This document shows, piece after piece, positions 1 to 8,838 of a DNA stretch of 64,000 nt (the first letter of the stretch is position 1; each line of letters opens with the position of its first letter). The notes beneath the pieces were generated by a model. That model worked only from the letters and a program-made list of their open reading frames with translations. It was not told the origin of the DNA and ran no database searches. The translations under genes were made by a program, and so were the position numbers. Source of the stretch: Timaviella obliquedivisa GSE-PSE-MK23-08B (GTDB taxonomy: Bacteria > Cyanobacteriota > Cyanobacteriia > Elainellales > Elainellaceae). The stretch covers positions 312,690-376,689 of the forward strand of contig JAHHII010000002.1 in assembly GCA_019358855.1 (NCBI GenBank), read 5' to 3'.

Positions 1-1031
1 CAGCGGAGATTCACTCTCCAAATGCAATCGCCCTTTGTTTTCGCCTTCAGTGTTCCGTAAGCTACTAACAAACGGGACTCAGTTAGGGGAACGTTTGAAA
101 CAAAAGTGGACACTTCAAACAACTGTGGCTCGAATGTATTTTCACCACCAAAAGGAACAACTCCATGCCATTCAAGTTGATCTTCATCTAGCAACCAAAA
201 AGGCAGGATATCAGGATCGTCTACAGTAGCGCCAGGTTCGTCATCAATGAACGGCGACATGACGATCGGCACTAACCCGTAGGGAGTCATGAGCGCCTTC
301 ACCATCACGCCTGGGGTGAATTCCATATCTTGCAGAATCAGGCGACGATCTTCTACCTGCTTTTGAATTTGATACCAGCCACAGCCAGATGTATAGACCG
401 CTGTAATCTTGCGATCGTAAGTGCGGTTAGTGGTAGAGCGGGTGACATATTCCACCAATTTAGAACCCACGTTATCAGGCTCAGCCCCGGTAATATCAAT
501 CAGGTAGGGAGTCCGCCCTGCAATGATTTGGTTGTAGATGCCGTTAAACTCTAGCGGGTTTGTTGTGGCATTCCCGACGAATAGCGCTCTCTCTAGATTC
601 TTGGTAGCACTAGCAATCATATCGGCAGTATCGATCGCCACTTGATCGCCATAGGGACGACCTTGTTGTTCATACAGCGATCGCTCGTAATGCCCCCAAG
701 CTTTGCGACCCATAATCGCCTTAACTTCTTGACCCGTATCACTCAGGTTGTTACGCACACCCGTTTGATCTAAAACCGAAGTTTCCAGAGCGTTCTTGTT
801 GGCAAATCCGGTTGACGGCAAACCTGTACGAACAATTTCCTTCACTACGTCATCAGTCGCAGCGACTTTTTTAATGCGCGACCATAGACTGACATCGCGG
901 TTCAGGTAGTCGGTAATTTCTGGCTGAAAGTCAGAGCGATAGGTAAAGCTCCCCCGGTTAGTCGCGGCACCCCGAATCAGGTCTTGAACCTCCTGAGCAG
1001 CAGCTTGAACATTGACAAAAGTTGCAGACAT
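1..1031 (-). CDS. phage major capsid protein, 3' end outside window
   Basis: The frame is open from an ATG at 1031 to the window edge (343 codons, no stop), so the C-terminus is missing. An AGGAG ribosome binding site sits about 7 bases upstream. The protein starts MSATFVNVQAAAQEVQDL. It has the look of an HK97-fold capsid protein, possibly of the DUF5309/SU10 type: a long helical N-terminus, then a segment (around residues 130-180) with YERSLYEQQGRPYGDQVA and an acidic patch before the central beta-rich part. No catalytic motif is visible. Position is the strongest argument: it follows portal and prohead protease/scaffold in the standard head-module order portal-protease-capsid. The call as capsid is inferred from order and fold-like features; the subfamily is uncertain. 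Confidence 0.72.
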   Translation of the reverse strand, partial: MSATFVNVQAAAQEVQDLIRGAATNRGSFTYRSDFQPEITDYLNRDVSLWSRIKKVAATDDVVKEIVRTGLPSTGFANKNALETSVLDQTGVRNNLSDTGQEVKAIMGRKAWGHYERSLYEQQGRPYGDQVAIDTADMIASATKNLERALFVGNATTNPLEFNGIYNQIIAGRTPYLIDITGAEPDNVGSKLVEYVTRSTTNRTYDRKITAVYTSGCGWYQIQKQVEDRRLILQDMEFTPGVMVKALMTPYGLVPIVMSPFIDDEPGATVDDPDILPFWLLDEDQLEWHGVVPFGGENTFEPQLFEVSTFVSNVPLTESRLLVAYGTLKAKTKGDCIWRVNLR

Positions 1032-1064
1032 TTTAGATTTCTCCTACTGGTTAAAGCGATCGAA

Positions 1065-2564
1065 CTAAGCCACTCCAGTGGAGGCTTTCAAGGCGTGTAA
1101 TTGATCGCGCAATGCAACGCGACGGGCGAGGGATGCCGGATCACGACGGCTTTGTAGCTCCTCTAGCTGCCCTTCAAGTTTGTAGATTTGAGCCGCTTGA
1201 GGATCGATCGCCTCTCCACTAGCAGCGGCAGAAATAGCGGTGCTGAGCCGCGCAGGTTGACCGCTGGGGTTCATCATTTCCCGAACGGATTGCAGGGTGG
1301 TTTGGCGAATCATCGCCTGCATTTCTTCCCGCTGAGTTTTTGCTTTGTTCTCAGCATCAATTGATTCTTGGGCTTTAATTGCCGCATTGCGATCGTCGGT
1401 CAATTGATTAACGTTGGTTGTGAGTCGATCGATCGTTGCTTGGGACTGGGTTTGAGCCGTAACCAATGTGCCTAAAGTCTCGGTCAAAGCTGCAAGTTGC
1501 TTAGTAATCTCTTCCACGTTCTCATCTCCTAAATCGGGTAAATTTTCATCTTGAGTTGCTGCCGCGATCTGGGCGATCGCCGGAACTAACTCCGGTCTCT
1601 TTTCCGCTACAACCTGCGTATTAGAATAAGTCGCCTTATCCGCATACAAGATACAAGCGCCCAGCAACGTGAGCTTGTCGAGAACGTGAACCTCACGTCC
1701 GTCGATCGTCTCCACATGACCCGGTGCCAGAGCATTGATAGACGCTCCGAGCTTGTCCTTTTCCAAGCGAATTTGAGCAACCCGTTCGGGCTTGTTGTAG
1801 GGGAAAAGATTGGCTTTGACCCAGAACCCGCCGTTGCGAATTTGGGCGCTCAGCATCACGCCAACAATCTCTTCATCGGCGTGCTTACTTAAGGTTGGGT
1901 CAGCGTCCAAAGGTAGATAAGGAACCTGGGCGATCGCTGCCTTCGCTACTTCTGTCGAAACGTACAAAGGGCGACCGGGACCAACCGACGGGATTCCTTC
2001 AGAGGGTTGGTCTAAGTCGAACAGTTTGATTTCGATCGGGCATCGGTTGTTATTAGCAGCGGCTTCAATGAAGTCCACCCCATTGCATTTCATCTGGATA
2101 AAATCGGTTTCTGTCGAAGCCTTAATGTTCGCCTGCACCGTCATGGCGGTTTTATAGGTCGCTGCCAAATCTCTAAGAATCGTCGTCAAATCAGTGATCA
2201 TGCTCTCGACTTCGGCGGGGTCGCTTTCGTCCTCACCCTCGGTCATCTCGTAGCATTCCTCAGTGAAATAGTAGGAAAACATATTGAGAGCAAGGTCAAG
2301 GCGGTTGTACCAGGTGCAGCGGCGAACGTACCGCACATAGTCCGATTCAGCGCTCAGCAAGTTGCTTTGACTGGCTTCAACTCCATCTTCATCCGTTGCT
2401 CCAGCCTCTTCTAAGAGCGATCCAATATCGTCCAAAAAAGAAGCCATAGACTTCTGAATTGCTTTAAGCTTCTTTGCGTTTTTGCCGCTTAACATTTTGC
2501 CTGCGGCGGAGACGGCAGAAGTATCTGTGTGTCCGAATCCGTTAAATGGTCTACGTTGTGGCAT
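1065..2564 (-). CDS. prohead protease fused to coiled-coil scaffold
   Basis: A 499-residue protein between portal and major capsid genes. The N-terminal ~330 residues resemble phage capsid maturation serine proteases: a segment with HADEEIVGVMLSAQIRNGG, then KLGASINALAPGHVETIDGREV and a hydrophobic LTLLGACIL strand. The C-terminal ~150 residues (about 350-499) are charged, Gln/Ala/Glu-rich and predicted coiled coil, as expected for a scaffold domain. Such fusions act inside the procapsid, guide assembly and then cleave scaffold and capsid. The protease assignment rests on general pattern and position; I cannot assign the catalytic triad firmly. The ATG start lies about 30 bases downstream of a hairpin-plus-T-tract in the leader (2592-2620). 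Confidence 0.65.
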   Translation of the reverse strand: MPQRRPFNGFGHTDTSAVSAAGKMLSGKNAKKLKAIQKSMASFLDDIGSLLEEAGATDEDGVEASQSNLLSAESDYVRYVRRCTWYNRLDLALNMFSYYFTEECYEMTEGEDESDPAEVESMITDLTTILRDLAATYKTAMTVQANIKASTETDFIQMKCNGVDFIEAAANNNRCPIEIKLFDLDQPSEGIPSVGPGRPLYVSTEVAKAAIAQVPYLPLDADPTLSKHADEEIVGVMLSAQIRNGGFWVKANLFPYNKPERVAQIRLEKDKLGASINALAPGHVETIDGREVHVLDKLTLLGACILYADKATYSNTQVVAEKRPELVPAIAQIAAATQDENLPDLGDENVEEITKQLAALTETLGTLVTAQTQSQATIDRLTTNVNQLTDDRNAAIKAQESIDAENKAKTQREEMQAMIRQTTLQSVREMMNPSGQPARLSTAISAAASGEAIDPQAAQIYKLEGQLEELQSRRDPASLARRVALRDQLHALKASTGVA

Positions 2565-2591
2565 GGCGTTTAGTGGGGTTCTTTTGACAAT

Positions 2592-2620
2592 AAAAAAGCC
2601 ACGGATGGCTAGGCGTGGCT
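2592..2620 (-). terminator. intrinsic terminator or attenuator before the prohead protease gene
   Basis: On the minus strand the stem AGCCACG/CGTGGCT (7 bp, perfect) with a 10-nt loop is followed by TTTTTT. It lies after the portal stop codon (2716) and about 28 bases before the protease start. It could end part of the portal transcript and so set head-gene stoichiometry. It shares GAGCCACGCC and a GGCTTTTTT tail with the hairpin in front of the tape measure gene at 41669-41695. Confidence 0.7.
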
Positions 2621-2715
2621 CAAAGGAGGGTTAAATTTTGGATACTAACGGTCGTTTTTATATTGTTGATTTATCCTACAGCAAGCATTTTGAAACGGGT
2701 TAAATTGGGTAAGAA

Positions 2716-3945
2716 TCAAGCGATCGCCCCTGCTTTAGGCTTCCCGCCGAACTCCTTCCCTGATTCATCCTCAAGCGGATCGAACCCCAGCTTTACCCGT
2801 CCCTCATCCCGTGTGATCAATCCACTATCGTAGGTTTCCCGAATCTCCTGATTTCTTACAGCCTCCGATCGCGGCTCTCGGTAATCTCTAACAAATCTGA
2901 ACCCTGGCAGGAAAAAATCAATCACCTCCCCGTCATAGCCCTCATCCATTGTTTGAGCGATCGGGATAATGGCGCGCTGAAAAGTGGTGTCCGCAGAGGC
3001 TTCACTGGTCGCGCGGTTATCGTGTTCCGTGATATTGGCATCACGGCTAGTCAGGGAAAAAGCCAACATGACGACATTCGTTAAAAACTGCGAGTATTGC
3101 AGATAAAGTTGATCATCCCCCGATGCTCCAATCTTGATCGCTGTCGCCGTCCCAACCCCGCCCATAATGGGTTTCTTCTTTTTCTGAACCACTTCCAAAT
3201 CCCAGTAAGACCGGAACGCCGTTAGCTGGGTTTCGTTGACATTCCCCAAGTGTAAAAGCCATTCCTGAGCCGCCTCGCTGGTTGTCTTTTGCTGGTAGTC
3301 GGACAGTCCCAGCCAGGCATTCAAAAAGCCGTATGCAACCTCTAGAGGACTAGGGGGGACTAGCTCGTAGGAATTGACATTGTTGAGCAGCATAAAAGCA
3401 TTTTCGGAAAGCAGCGATCGCGGGTTGCCGCCTAACTTGTAATCTAAGAACTTAGGCACAACGCCCTCAACGTAGGGACTCCATTTAGGGTTGATCCGAA
3501 TGAATGCCGCATCACAGCTCCAGAGCCAAAAGGGGCGCTCGACCTCCCCCGGCTGGCGTTCGCAAACGGCATAGTTGAGGGTTAGCAAATCGTCAATTAA
3601 TGCTGAGGTAAGCTGGCGGTAGTTGTTCAGGGTTGCCTCGGCGTTGGGGCGCTTAATGGCGCGTGTCGCGTTACTAGCCAGGGCGATCGCGGCTTCATTG
3701 GTTTTCTTGTCGGCAGGCGGCTCAATGTGCCAGGGCATCCTCAGAACGCCCTCTGTGATTTGCTTGATGGCAGAGAACGCCAAAGCGACCTTACTGAACC
3801 GTCTGAGCTGACCTGCCTGGATGCGATCGGCGTTAGAGATGGGGCGCAGTAAGCTCTTTTCCTGAGCAAACGGATAGATCGGCAGACTGGAAAGAGCCGA
3901 GTTCTGTTTGATGGGAGTGGATAGCCGCTTGTTGTTCTTTGCCAT
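2716..3945 (-). CDS. phage portal protein
   Basis: A 409-residue portal-type protein. Portal proteins form the dodecameric ring at the capsid vertex through which DNA is packaged and ejected. Visible signals are the N-terminal helical part (LRRFSKVALAFSAIKQITE), the GVLRMPWHIEP strand, a wing region with NSYELVPPSPLEVAYG around residues 213-228, and a C-terminal stretch with FSLTSRDANITEHDNRATSE followed by FFLPGFRFVRDYRE and a clip/crown-like tail (TYDSGLITRDEGRVKLGFDP). The last motif (short helix, 'G-T/S-x-x-E-x-R-x-x-LG') is common at the C-terminus of phage portals. Its ATG overlaps the upstream stop (TAATG), indicating coupling. It is followed by protease and capsid genes. Confidence 0.85.
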   Translation of the reverse strand: MAKNNKRLSTPIKQNSALSSLPIYPFAQEKSLLRPISNADRIQAGQLRRFSKVALAFSAIKQITEGVLRMPWHIEPPADKKTNEAAIALASNATRAIKRPNAEATLNNYRQLTSALIDDLLTLNYAVCERQPGEVERPFWLWSCDAAFIRINPKWSPYVEGVVPKFLDYKLGGNPRSLLSENAFMLLNNVNSYELVPPSPLEVAYGFLNAWLGLSDYQQKTTSEAAQEWLLHLGNVNETQLTAFRSYWDLEVVQKKKKPIMGGVGTATAIKIGASGDDQLYLQYSQFLTNVVMLAFSLTSRDANITEHDNRATSEASADTTFQRAIIPIAQTMDEGYDGEVIDFFLPGFRFVRDYREPRSEAVRNQEIRETYDSGLITRDEGRVKLGFDPLEDESGKEFGGKPKAGAIA

Positions 3946-4217
3946 TAGTAATCGGGGTGGCGAGTGAATGTGGATGGGTTCTCAATCGTAACGACTCGCC
4001 CTGATTCTAGCCCTGTGAAAACTCGCCCGATCGCGTTTTGCTTGAGAAATGCTCTATAGCTCTTGGGGCTTGCCTTCTGGGTCATCAAAAAGTAGGGTAA
4101 CGTTGTCCCATTGTAGATAACTTGTTTAACTTCACTGCGATCGAGAGCGTACCCAGCACTGGCAACCGGAGTCGGAATAGTGGATTTTAATCGTTGTTGA
4201 AGCGTGTTTAAGGACAT
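3945..4217 (-). CDS. small phage protein of unknown function upstream of portal
   Basis: A 90-residue protein, basic and without recognised motif, whose stop overlaps the portal start by one base (TAATG). Its C-terminus has a short beta-like GRVVTIENPSTFTRHPDY. Its place directly before the portal gene suggests a head or packaging accessory, but nothing in the sequence shows this. The leader is unusual: the 14 bases before the ATG are the AT-rich ATCAATTGATTTTTT, which also contain the stop codon of the rusA-like gene. Confidence 0.6.
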   Translation of the reverse strand: MSLNTLQQRLKSTIPTPVASAGYALDRSEVKQVIYNGTTLPYFLMTQKASPKSYRAFLKQNAIGRVFTGLESGRVVTIENPSTFTRHPDY

Positions 4218-4223
4218 AAAAAA

Positions 4224-4640
4224 TCAATTGATTCCAGGAATTAATGATTTAACTTCGTAAATTGGGGTATTGGCGATCGTTAGGATAATGCCCTCTTTCT
4301 CCCTGCGATCGGGCTTCCGGCGAAAATGGATGTACGGCTGTTGGATAATCTTCATGCTGTCTTGCGAGAGTATTCCGCCCTTAACCAAGCCATCCAGAAT
4401 GAACTTAGCAGCAGCAGAAGTGTTGTCCCAATCCCGCCCACTGTTCTTCACCACCCACAGAAACGAAACCCAGACCTCGCCTACAAACTTGGGTGCATTA
4501 GCCGATTCGATCGCGCAAATATTTGTCCATTGCGCCTTCATCTTTGCACCGATTGACCAATGCGATCGACAGGCTCTAATCTGTTCATTCAGCCCTGGCG
4601 GAATCGGGTACAAAATCTTAACCCACTGCGTTTGTTCCAT
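4224..4640 (-). CDS. rusA: RusA-like Holliday junction resolvase
   Basis: A 138-residue protein with the RusA signature: GRDWDNTSAAAKFILDGLVK followed by GGILSQDS, giving the spaced acidic residues D70, D72, D83 and D94. These match the metal-binding Asp set of RusA-family endodeoxyribonucleases, which cleave four-way DNA junctions. The N-terminus (ILYPIPPGLNEQIRACRSHW) fits the family's first strand and dimer helix. In a phage it would resolve branched DNA before packaging. It lies inside the head/tail module rather than with replication genes, which is unusual but compatible with a role at packaging. Its ATG overlaps the stop of the upstream 455-residue gene (TGATG). Confidence 0.85.
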   Translation of the reverse strand: MEQTQWVKILYPIPPGLNEQIRACRSHWSIGAKMKAQWTNICAIESANAPKFVGEVWVSFLWVVKNSGRDWDNTSAAAKFILDGLVKGGILSQDSMKIIQQPYIHFRRKPDRREKEGIILTIANTPIYEVKSLIPGIN

Positions 4641-6007
4641 CAGAGTGCCGCCGCTCCATCTGCTGAAACTTTGGCAACTTCAGACGTAATAAAATCCGAC
4701 CATATTTTGTTCCCCTCTAATCCCGATGCTCCCACTCCAGCAACAAACTGGCTCTTGCTCTGATAGGGCGCGCCGTTCCGCAGAGCGATCGCCTGCTCTG
4801 GATTCATGCCGAATTTAACCTGCAATTCTCCGTCCTTGACCCTTTTGTCGCCCAGTAATTTATTGATTTCTTCAATCACAAAAGCCTCTCGCGCTGCCGT
4901 ATCGTCAGCTTTATCCTTCAGCTTGTCGTCAAAATAGGCTTTCCATTCCGGCGGGTCTGAACCCACTCCAGAAGGTTGCTGCAACCGCATTTTCAAGCCG
5001 CACCCAGCGATCCCGTAGAGGTTCCGAGCCGTTGCACCTTTAGCAAAAATGGCGCTCTGCTCTGTAAGTTCCTGACTGGCGATCGCCGCTGTAATGGCTT
5101 CTAAATCCCCCTTTAATTGCGGCAATATCAGGGCTAAATCTTGAGGCAACCCCACAGCCACACCACCCATGATCGCGGTGGCTAGATTCGCTGCGTTTAC
5201 GCCTACCCCATCTGTTTTGGTGGCAAGTTGGAGGGCGATCGCCTGCTTGAGTTTAGGTAGAATCTGAGTCAGAACCTCTTTAGGAATCAGCCCCGCTGTT
5301 GCTGCCTGAATTAAGGTGCTTGGGGATAGGGCAGATACAGCGTTAGCATCACCCATCTGATTCGCCTGCATTAGAGCAGTAATTTGCGAGTTCTCTGGCT
5401 CCGTTAAGCAATCTGCAAACACCTGTTGCGTTAAATTAATCGTGCCTTGGCGTTCCCGTTCCGCCTTTGTTAATTGCGATCGCAGTTTAGTTAACGCCGT
5501 CTCAGTCAAAGGCTTGGCAAAACGATGGTCTGAAAGCTTGCCGCCTAGCATCTTAAAACCTAGATCTACCTCTGCAAAATGAAAGCCTTTTTTGTCAGGG
5601 AATGGGTGTTCAAAATGAATTCTAAACGTGTCGCAATAAACCGGAATATTAGCGATCGCTCCTTGGTTGTACAACAGTATTGGAGCCGTCCCGGTTTCCT
5701 CATCAATTTCATGAAGCGTGGCACAATTTTCCGCCTGAGTAGAAACATCATCACTCAGGCTGTAGAACTGAAGCTTGACGCTAAACGATCGCGGGGAAAC
5801 GCTTTTGAAGGTAGAACCTACCCGAATCGATCGCCCGTCTTGAGTCGTCCATTCAGAGCTTTGATCGCTGTTTACCTCGACGACAGCAACGCCCATATCT
5901 AAAGGTTGACCTTTGTAAGCCCCTGTTAGAAACGTGATGCCCACTGGGTTTAAGCTGCCTTTGGGAGCGGCTGTCGCCATGCCTGTAGAAACGGGTTCTG
6001 TTGCCAC
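4640..6007 (-). CDS. putative tail/baseplate connector protein with C-terminal HhH-like motif
   Basis: A 455-residue protein starting with GTG at 6007; the GTG overlaps the upstream stop (TAGTG) and GAGAGG lies just upstream. The N-terminal ~150 residues form a beta-rich domain (GITFLTGAYKGQPLDMGVAVVEV, then SPRSFSVKLQFYSL) reminiscent of tail-tube-end or baseplate connector proteins of contractile systems. The middle is Ala/Gln/Leu-rich helix. The C-terminus (FGMNPEQAIALRNGAPYQSK, then SQFVAGVGASGL) resembles a helix-hairpin-helix repeat of the ComEA/GspK kind. Expected role is linking tail tube and hub next to the spike gene. That role is an inference; the HhH part could instead be purely structural. 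Confidence 0.5.
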   Translation of the reverse strand: MATEPVSTGMATAAPKGSLNPVGITFLTGAYKGQPLDMGVAVVEVNSDQSSEWTTQDGRSIRVGSTFKSVSPRSFSVKLQFYSLSDDVSTQAENCATLHEIDEETGTAPILLYNQGAIANIPVYCDTFRIHFEHPFPDKKGFHFAEVDLGFKMLGGKLSDHRFAKPLTETALTKLRSQLTKAERERQGTINLTQQVFADCLTEPENSQITALMQANQMGDANAVSALSPSTLIQAATAGLIPKEVLTQILPKLKQAIALQLATKTDGVGVNAANLATAIMGGVAVGLPQDLALILPQLKGDLEAITAAIASQELTEQSAIFAKGATARNLYGIAGCGLKMRLQQPSGVGSDPPEWKAYFDDKLKDKADDTAAREAFVIEEINKLLGDKRVKDGELQVKFGMNPEQAIALRNGAPYQSKSQFVAGVGASGLEGNKIWSDFITSEVAKVSADGAAAL

Positions 6008-6240
6008 TATTGCACCTCTCGATCGCTATCAAACGGAACTCGATCGAAGCACAGGCGATCGTTACTCATTGCACCATTCCACACGCCCAAATAGGCACCA
6101 AAGCAGCCACCATAACAAGCGCGGTCACTGTACTCGCCAGCGGCTTCTAGGGAGGAAAATAAAGCGCTCTTAGCAGTGCCTTCTAGATCGTGAATTGTGA
6201 CTTCAAATAGTTGACCTGGAGCAATAACTTGAGTAGGCAT
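6007..6240 (-). CDS. small phage protein, unknown
   Basis: A 77-residue protein lying 6 bases after the spike gene and overlapping the next start by one base (TAGTG). The N-terminus, MPTQVIAPGQLFEVTIHDLE, is beta-like. A central YSDRACYGGCFGAYLG holds two closely spaced cysteines. No family recognised. Its position between spike and connector suggests a minor baseplate part. Confidence 0.55.
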   Translation of the reverse strand: MPTQVIAPGQLFEVTIHDLEGTAKSALFSSLEAAGEYSDRACYGGCFGAYLGVWNGAMSNDRLCFDRVPFDSDREVQ

Positions 6241-6246
6241 TGTTAG

Positions 6247-8376
6247 TTAATCGTTGAGAGGTTGAAAAGCGATCGCCCCTGTCCATAAAGCGCCATTAAT
6301 AAAAACCCCAGTCGGGTTAATCTCAATGGTGGCTTGTTCTCCAGCGGTAATGGTAATGTTCGCCCCATCGACCAAAATCTTAGAGAGAACCTGTCCTTCT
6401 GGCGTTGTACCTTCGATTAAAATTCCCTGATTTTCATCAATTTTTAGACGGGCGTTATGCGCTCCTGTAACCGGGAAAATTAAGGGGTCTTGCTTTCCAT
6501 TTTTCCCCTTCTTCCCCTTAAAACTAAAACCACCTGAACCAATTCCAAAGCTCCCCCACGGCGTACTCAGACCCGCACCCGCATCACTGGCAAACACTTG
6601 GCTCACGCCCGATGCCGATCGCAGTTCAGACATCACCGCATTCGCCACCACACGAGGCGTGGGCAGGGTGCTAGGGATAGAGTGAAAGGATTGATTTAGC
6701 GCTCCCAAAGCCTCGTCTAAGGCTGGCGTTAGCTGTTCTGAGAATTGGCTCATCACTTGCTCTAGTGCGGGTAATGAGGGCGGGTTTTCGGCAAGGCTAG
6801 CTCTAAGCTGGGGAATCTCCCTCAGCGTGGGCAACGCCCGTCCCAACGCTTGAGAGGCATTAGCGATCGCCCCTTTTGCTCTCTGTCCTAAAACGTTCGT
6901 AAATAAATCCCCAATCTCACTCTCACCCGTCACAACGCCACGCACTAATTCTGTAAATTTGGGCTTTTCTAAATGAGCCTGAATCCCTTCTGGCAGGAGC
7001 TTCCACACTTTCTCTATGCCTGCTTGCAAGTCTAAATCAGGAGTAATGGCGCGCTCCTTCGGAGATACCGCAAGGGTCGCGTCCCTCTCTACTACAGCCT
7101 GAGATAAAACCAGAGAATCAATTAATTCCTGAACCTGACTAATGGTGCCGTGCAGTTCCAATGCCGATAAATTAGCAAAGCTCTCATAACCATTAGGCAG
7201 CACTTCGCTAAGAATCATCTCAGCTTGTAAGGTAGGCTGGTGGCTTAATCCCCGCAAAGTTGCTTCTAGTTCGTCCGGTAAAATATTTAATCCTTCGGTT
7301 TTCAAAAATTCATTAATTCTAGGAAAATCAAAGTTTTCTAAAAGACTGGGTAAGTCCCTGGCTAGACTGGCGATCGCCGGATCAAGCGCTTGTTCTACCT
7401 GACTAGAGAGCAGCTTGCCAAAATCATCCACCGAGAATTCTTGCAGCTTATCTAAAACGTCCGCACCCTGCGCCGCCGCCGTTCCAACGCCCTTCTCTAA
7501 CCTTTGAAGTGTGTTAGAAACTTGACTCAATTGATTGTCTAGCCCTAATTCAAAGCGCTGATTCAATTCAGAGATCAGGTTCATCCCTTCACCGAGCTTT
7601 CCCGTGATCTGCTTTGCCTGATTAATGAGTGTCCCGATCGCAGGCATTGGGGCACTCAAAACCGATTCGATCGCCGCTAAATTTAGCTCAGAGCCGAACG
7701 CTTCAGAGCGAATCACCGCTGCCCCATCCGATCCCAAAATGCTGACAGCATCCCCCGCCGATCGCTGGGTGATATCGCCCTCAGCACTCAGAACCGTACT
7801 CGCTAACGGATTTTCTATGTTCACCGTGCCGTCCGCTTGAAGATGCGATCGCGCCCCGCCCTGAGTTTGGTTAATCACATCCCCAGCGCGAGATACCTGC
7901 TGAATTACCCCGTTAGGATATCCGTCCGTCCGTTCGGCGTTAACGTCATCTTTAATGCTCATCACCTCACCGGGGGTATGCGTTCCATGTACGCCTTTTG
8001 CCCGATTAAACATGGGGTTAGGGCGATCGATTCTACTATGCAAGCAACCCAACATAAGAAGCTGTTGAGGATTGCCCAGCATTGGTAAAAGAGCAATTTG
8101 TGTACCCGCTTGCAGCAGTCGATGGGAGCCGCCCACGCCGCTATTATTAACGAAGTCTTCTAGTACCCAAACCCATCCATCCCAACCGTTAGGCAGGTTA
8201 TCAGTTGCAGAAATTAGATCGCACTTTACCTTAATTCGCCCCAAGCCCTCTGGGTCAATATCATCATTTTCAATGCCTGTCAAAATGCCAGGAATCCAGC
8301 CGGGGACAGTGCCGTCTTTCCATTCCTGAGTATGGGATTCAATTAGATTGGGGCGTAGCAGGCGATCGATGCTCAT
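6247..8376 (-). CDS. baseplate spike protein, gpV/gp5-like
   Basis: A 709-residue protein. Residues ~25-125 match the OB-fold of phage baseplate assembly protein V / T4 gp5: WIPGILTGIENDDIDPEGLG then RIKVKCDLI, a WVWVL strand, and LQAGTQIALLPMLGNPQQLL. After this come a beta-rich section, a ~330-residue helical middle, and a C-terminal repeat-rich beta part with a Gly/Lys patch (GKKGKNGKQDPLIFP) and a final beta-helix-like GANITITAGEQATIEIN. The family forms the trimeric needle that pierces the cell envelope when the sheath contracts. The long helical insert is larger than in P2 gpV. Residues near SPKERA are encoded by a dispersed palindromic repeat (7048-7080). Confidence 0.85.
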   Translation of the reverse strand: MSIDRLLRPNLIESHTQEWKDGTVPGWIPGILTGIENDDIDPEGLGRIKVKCDLISATDNLPNGWDGWVWVLEDFVNNSGVGGSHRLLQAGTQIALLPMLGNPQQLLMLGCLHSRIDRPNPMFNRAKGVHGTHTPGEVMSIKDDVNAERTDGYPNGVIQQVSRAGDVINQTQGGARSHLQADGTVNIENPLASTVLSAEGDITQRSAGDAVSILGSDGAAVIRSEAFGSELNLAAIESVLSAPMPAIGTLINQAKQITGKLGEGMNLISELNQRFELGLDNQLSQVSNTLQRLEKGVGTAAAQGADVLDKLQEFSVDDFGKLLSSQVEQALDPAIASLARDLPSLLENFDFPRINEFLKTEGLNILPDELEATLRGLSHQPTLQAEMILSEVLPNGYESFANLSALELHGTISQVQELIDSLVLSQAVVERDATLAVSPKERAITPDLDLQAGIEKVWKLLPEGIQAHLEKPKFTELVRGVVTGESEIGDLFTNVLGQRAKGAIANASQALGRALPTLREIPQLRASLAENPPSLPALEQVMSQFSEQLTPALDEALGALNQSFHSIPSTLPTPRVVANAVMSELRSASGVSQVFASDAGAGLSTPWGSFGIGSGGFSFKGKKGKNGKQDPLIFPVTGAHNARLKIDENQGILIEGTTPEGQVLSKILVDGANITITAGEQATIEINPTGVFINGALWTGAIAFQPLND
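7048..7080. repeat. dispersed palindromic repeat, copy A (core CTCCTTCGGAG)
   Basis: About 30 bases with core CTCC-TTC-GGAG followed by ATACCGCAAGG. It lies inside the spike gene and is read there as SPKERA. Related copies are at 47026-47061, 47586-47616 and 55799-55830, all in coding sequence but in different reading frames. Confidence 0.65.
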
Positions 8377-8379
8377 TTT

Positions 8380-8838
8380 TTATCGCCTTGTCGTTTTATC
8401 GATAATTCTAGAATCGAAAATTACCAAAGGATCAGCATTCTCAGCAATAACTGAAAACGACTGCCACGCCATGCGATGAAAACGATCGCCAGCAAAGTTC
8501 TCAAACGGGAATCGAGATGTTGTGACGACTGGAGTTGTTTTACAGCGATCGCTCCTAAAAATAATGCGACGGGCAATATTTTTTGCCGGAATCTCATCTA
8601 GCAAAGGCAAAATCAACTCTCCATTCACACCCATCATTCGCTGACCAATCACGCGCCCAGCACTGTCCACACTGGGAAAAACGACGACGCAGGGATATTC
8701 AAATTGCGTCCGCACTGAAGTGAATGTTTTTCTCAGCCCTGCTCTGAACTCAGGCAGTAGGAGCGATCGCTCAAAATCCATCTTTTTAAGCACATCCATT
8801 TCCCTGCTAATTTCTCTTCTCCGTTTTGCTAATCTCAA
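8380..8838 (-). CDS. phage protein of unknown function between gpJ and spike
   Basis: A 152-residue basic protein. The likely start is TTG at 8838, overlapping the gpJ stop in a TTGA junction with GAGGTG upstream, so translation is probably coupled to gpJ. No family was recognised; it contains a beta-rich centre (YPCVVVFPSVDSAGRVIGQR) and a C-terminal FSVIAENADPLVIFDSR. Being between two baseplate genes, it is probably a baseplate or completion factor, but the sequence gives no direct proof. Confidence 0.6.
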   Translation of the reverse strand: MRLAKRRREISREMDVLKKMDFERSLLLPEFRAGLRKTFTSVRTQFEYPCVVVFPSVDSAGRVIGQRMMGVNGELILPLLDEIPAKNIARRIIFRSDRCKTTPVVTTSRFPFENFAGDRFHRMAWQSFSVIAENADPLVIFDSRIIDKTTRR

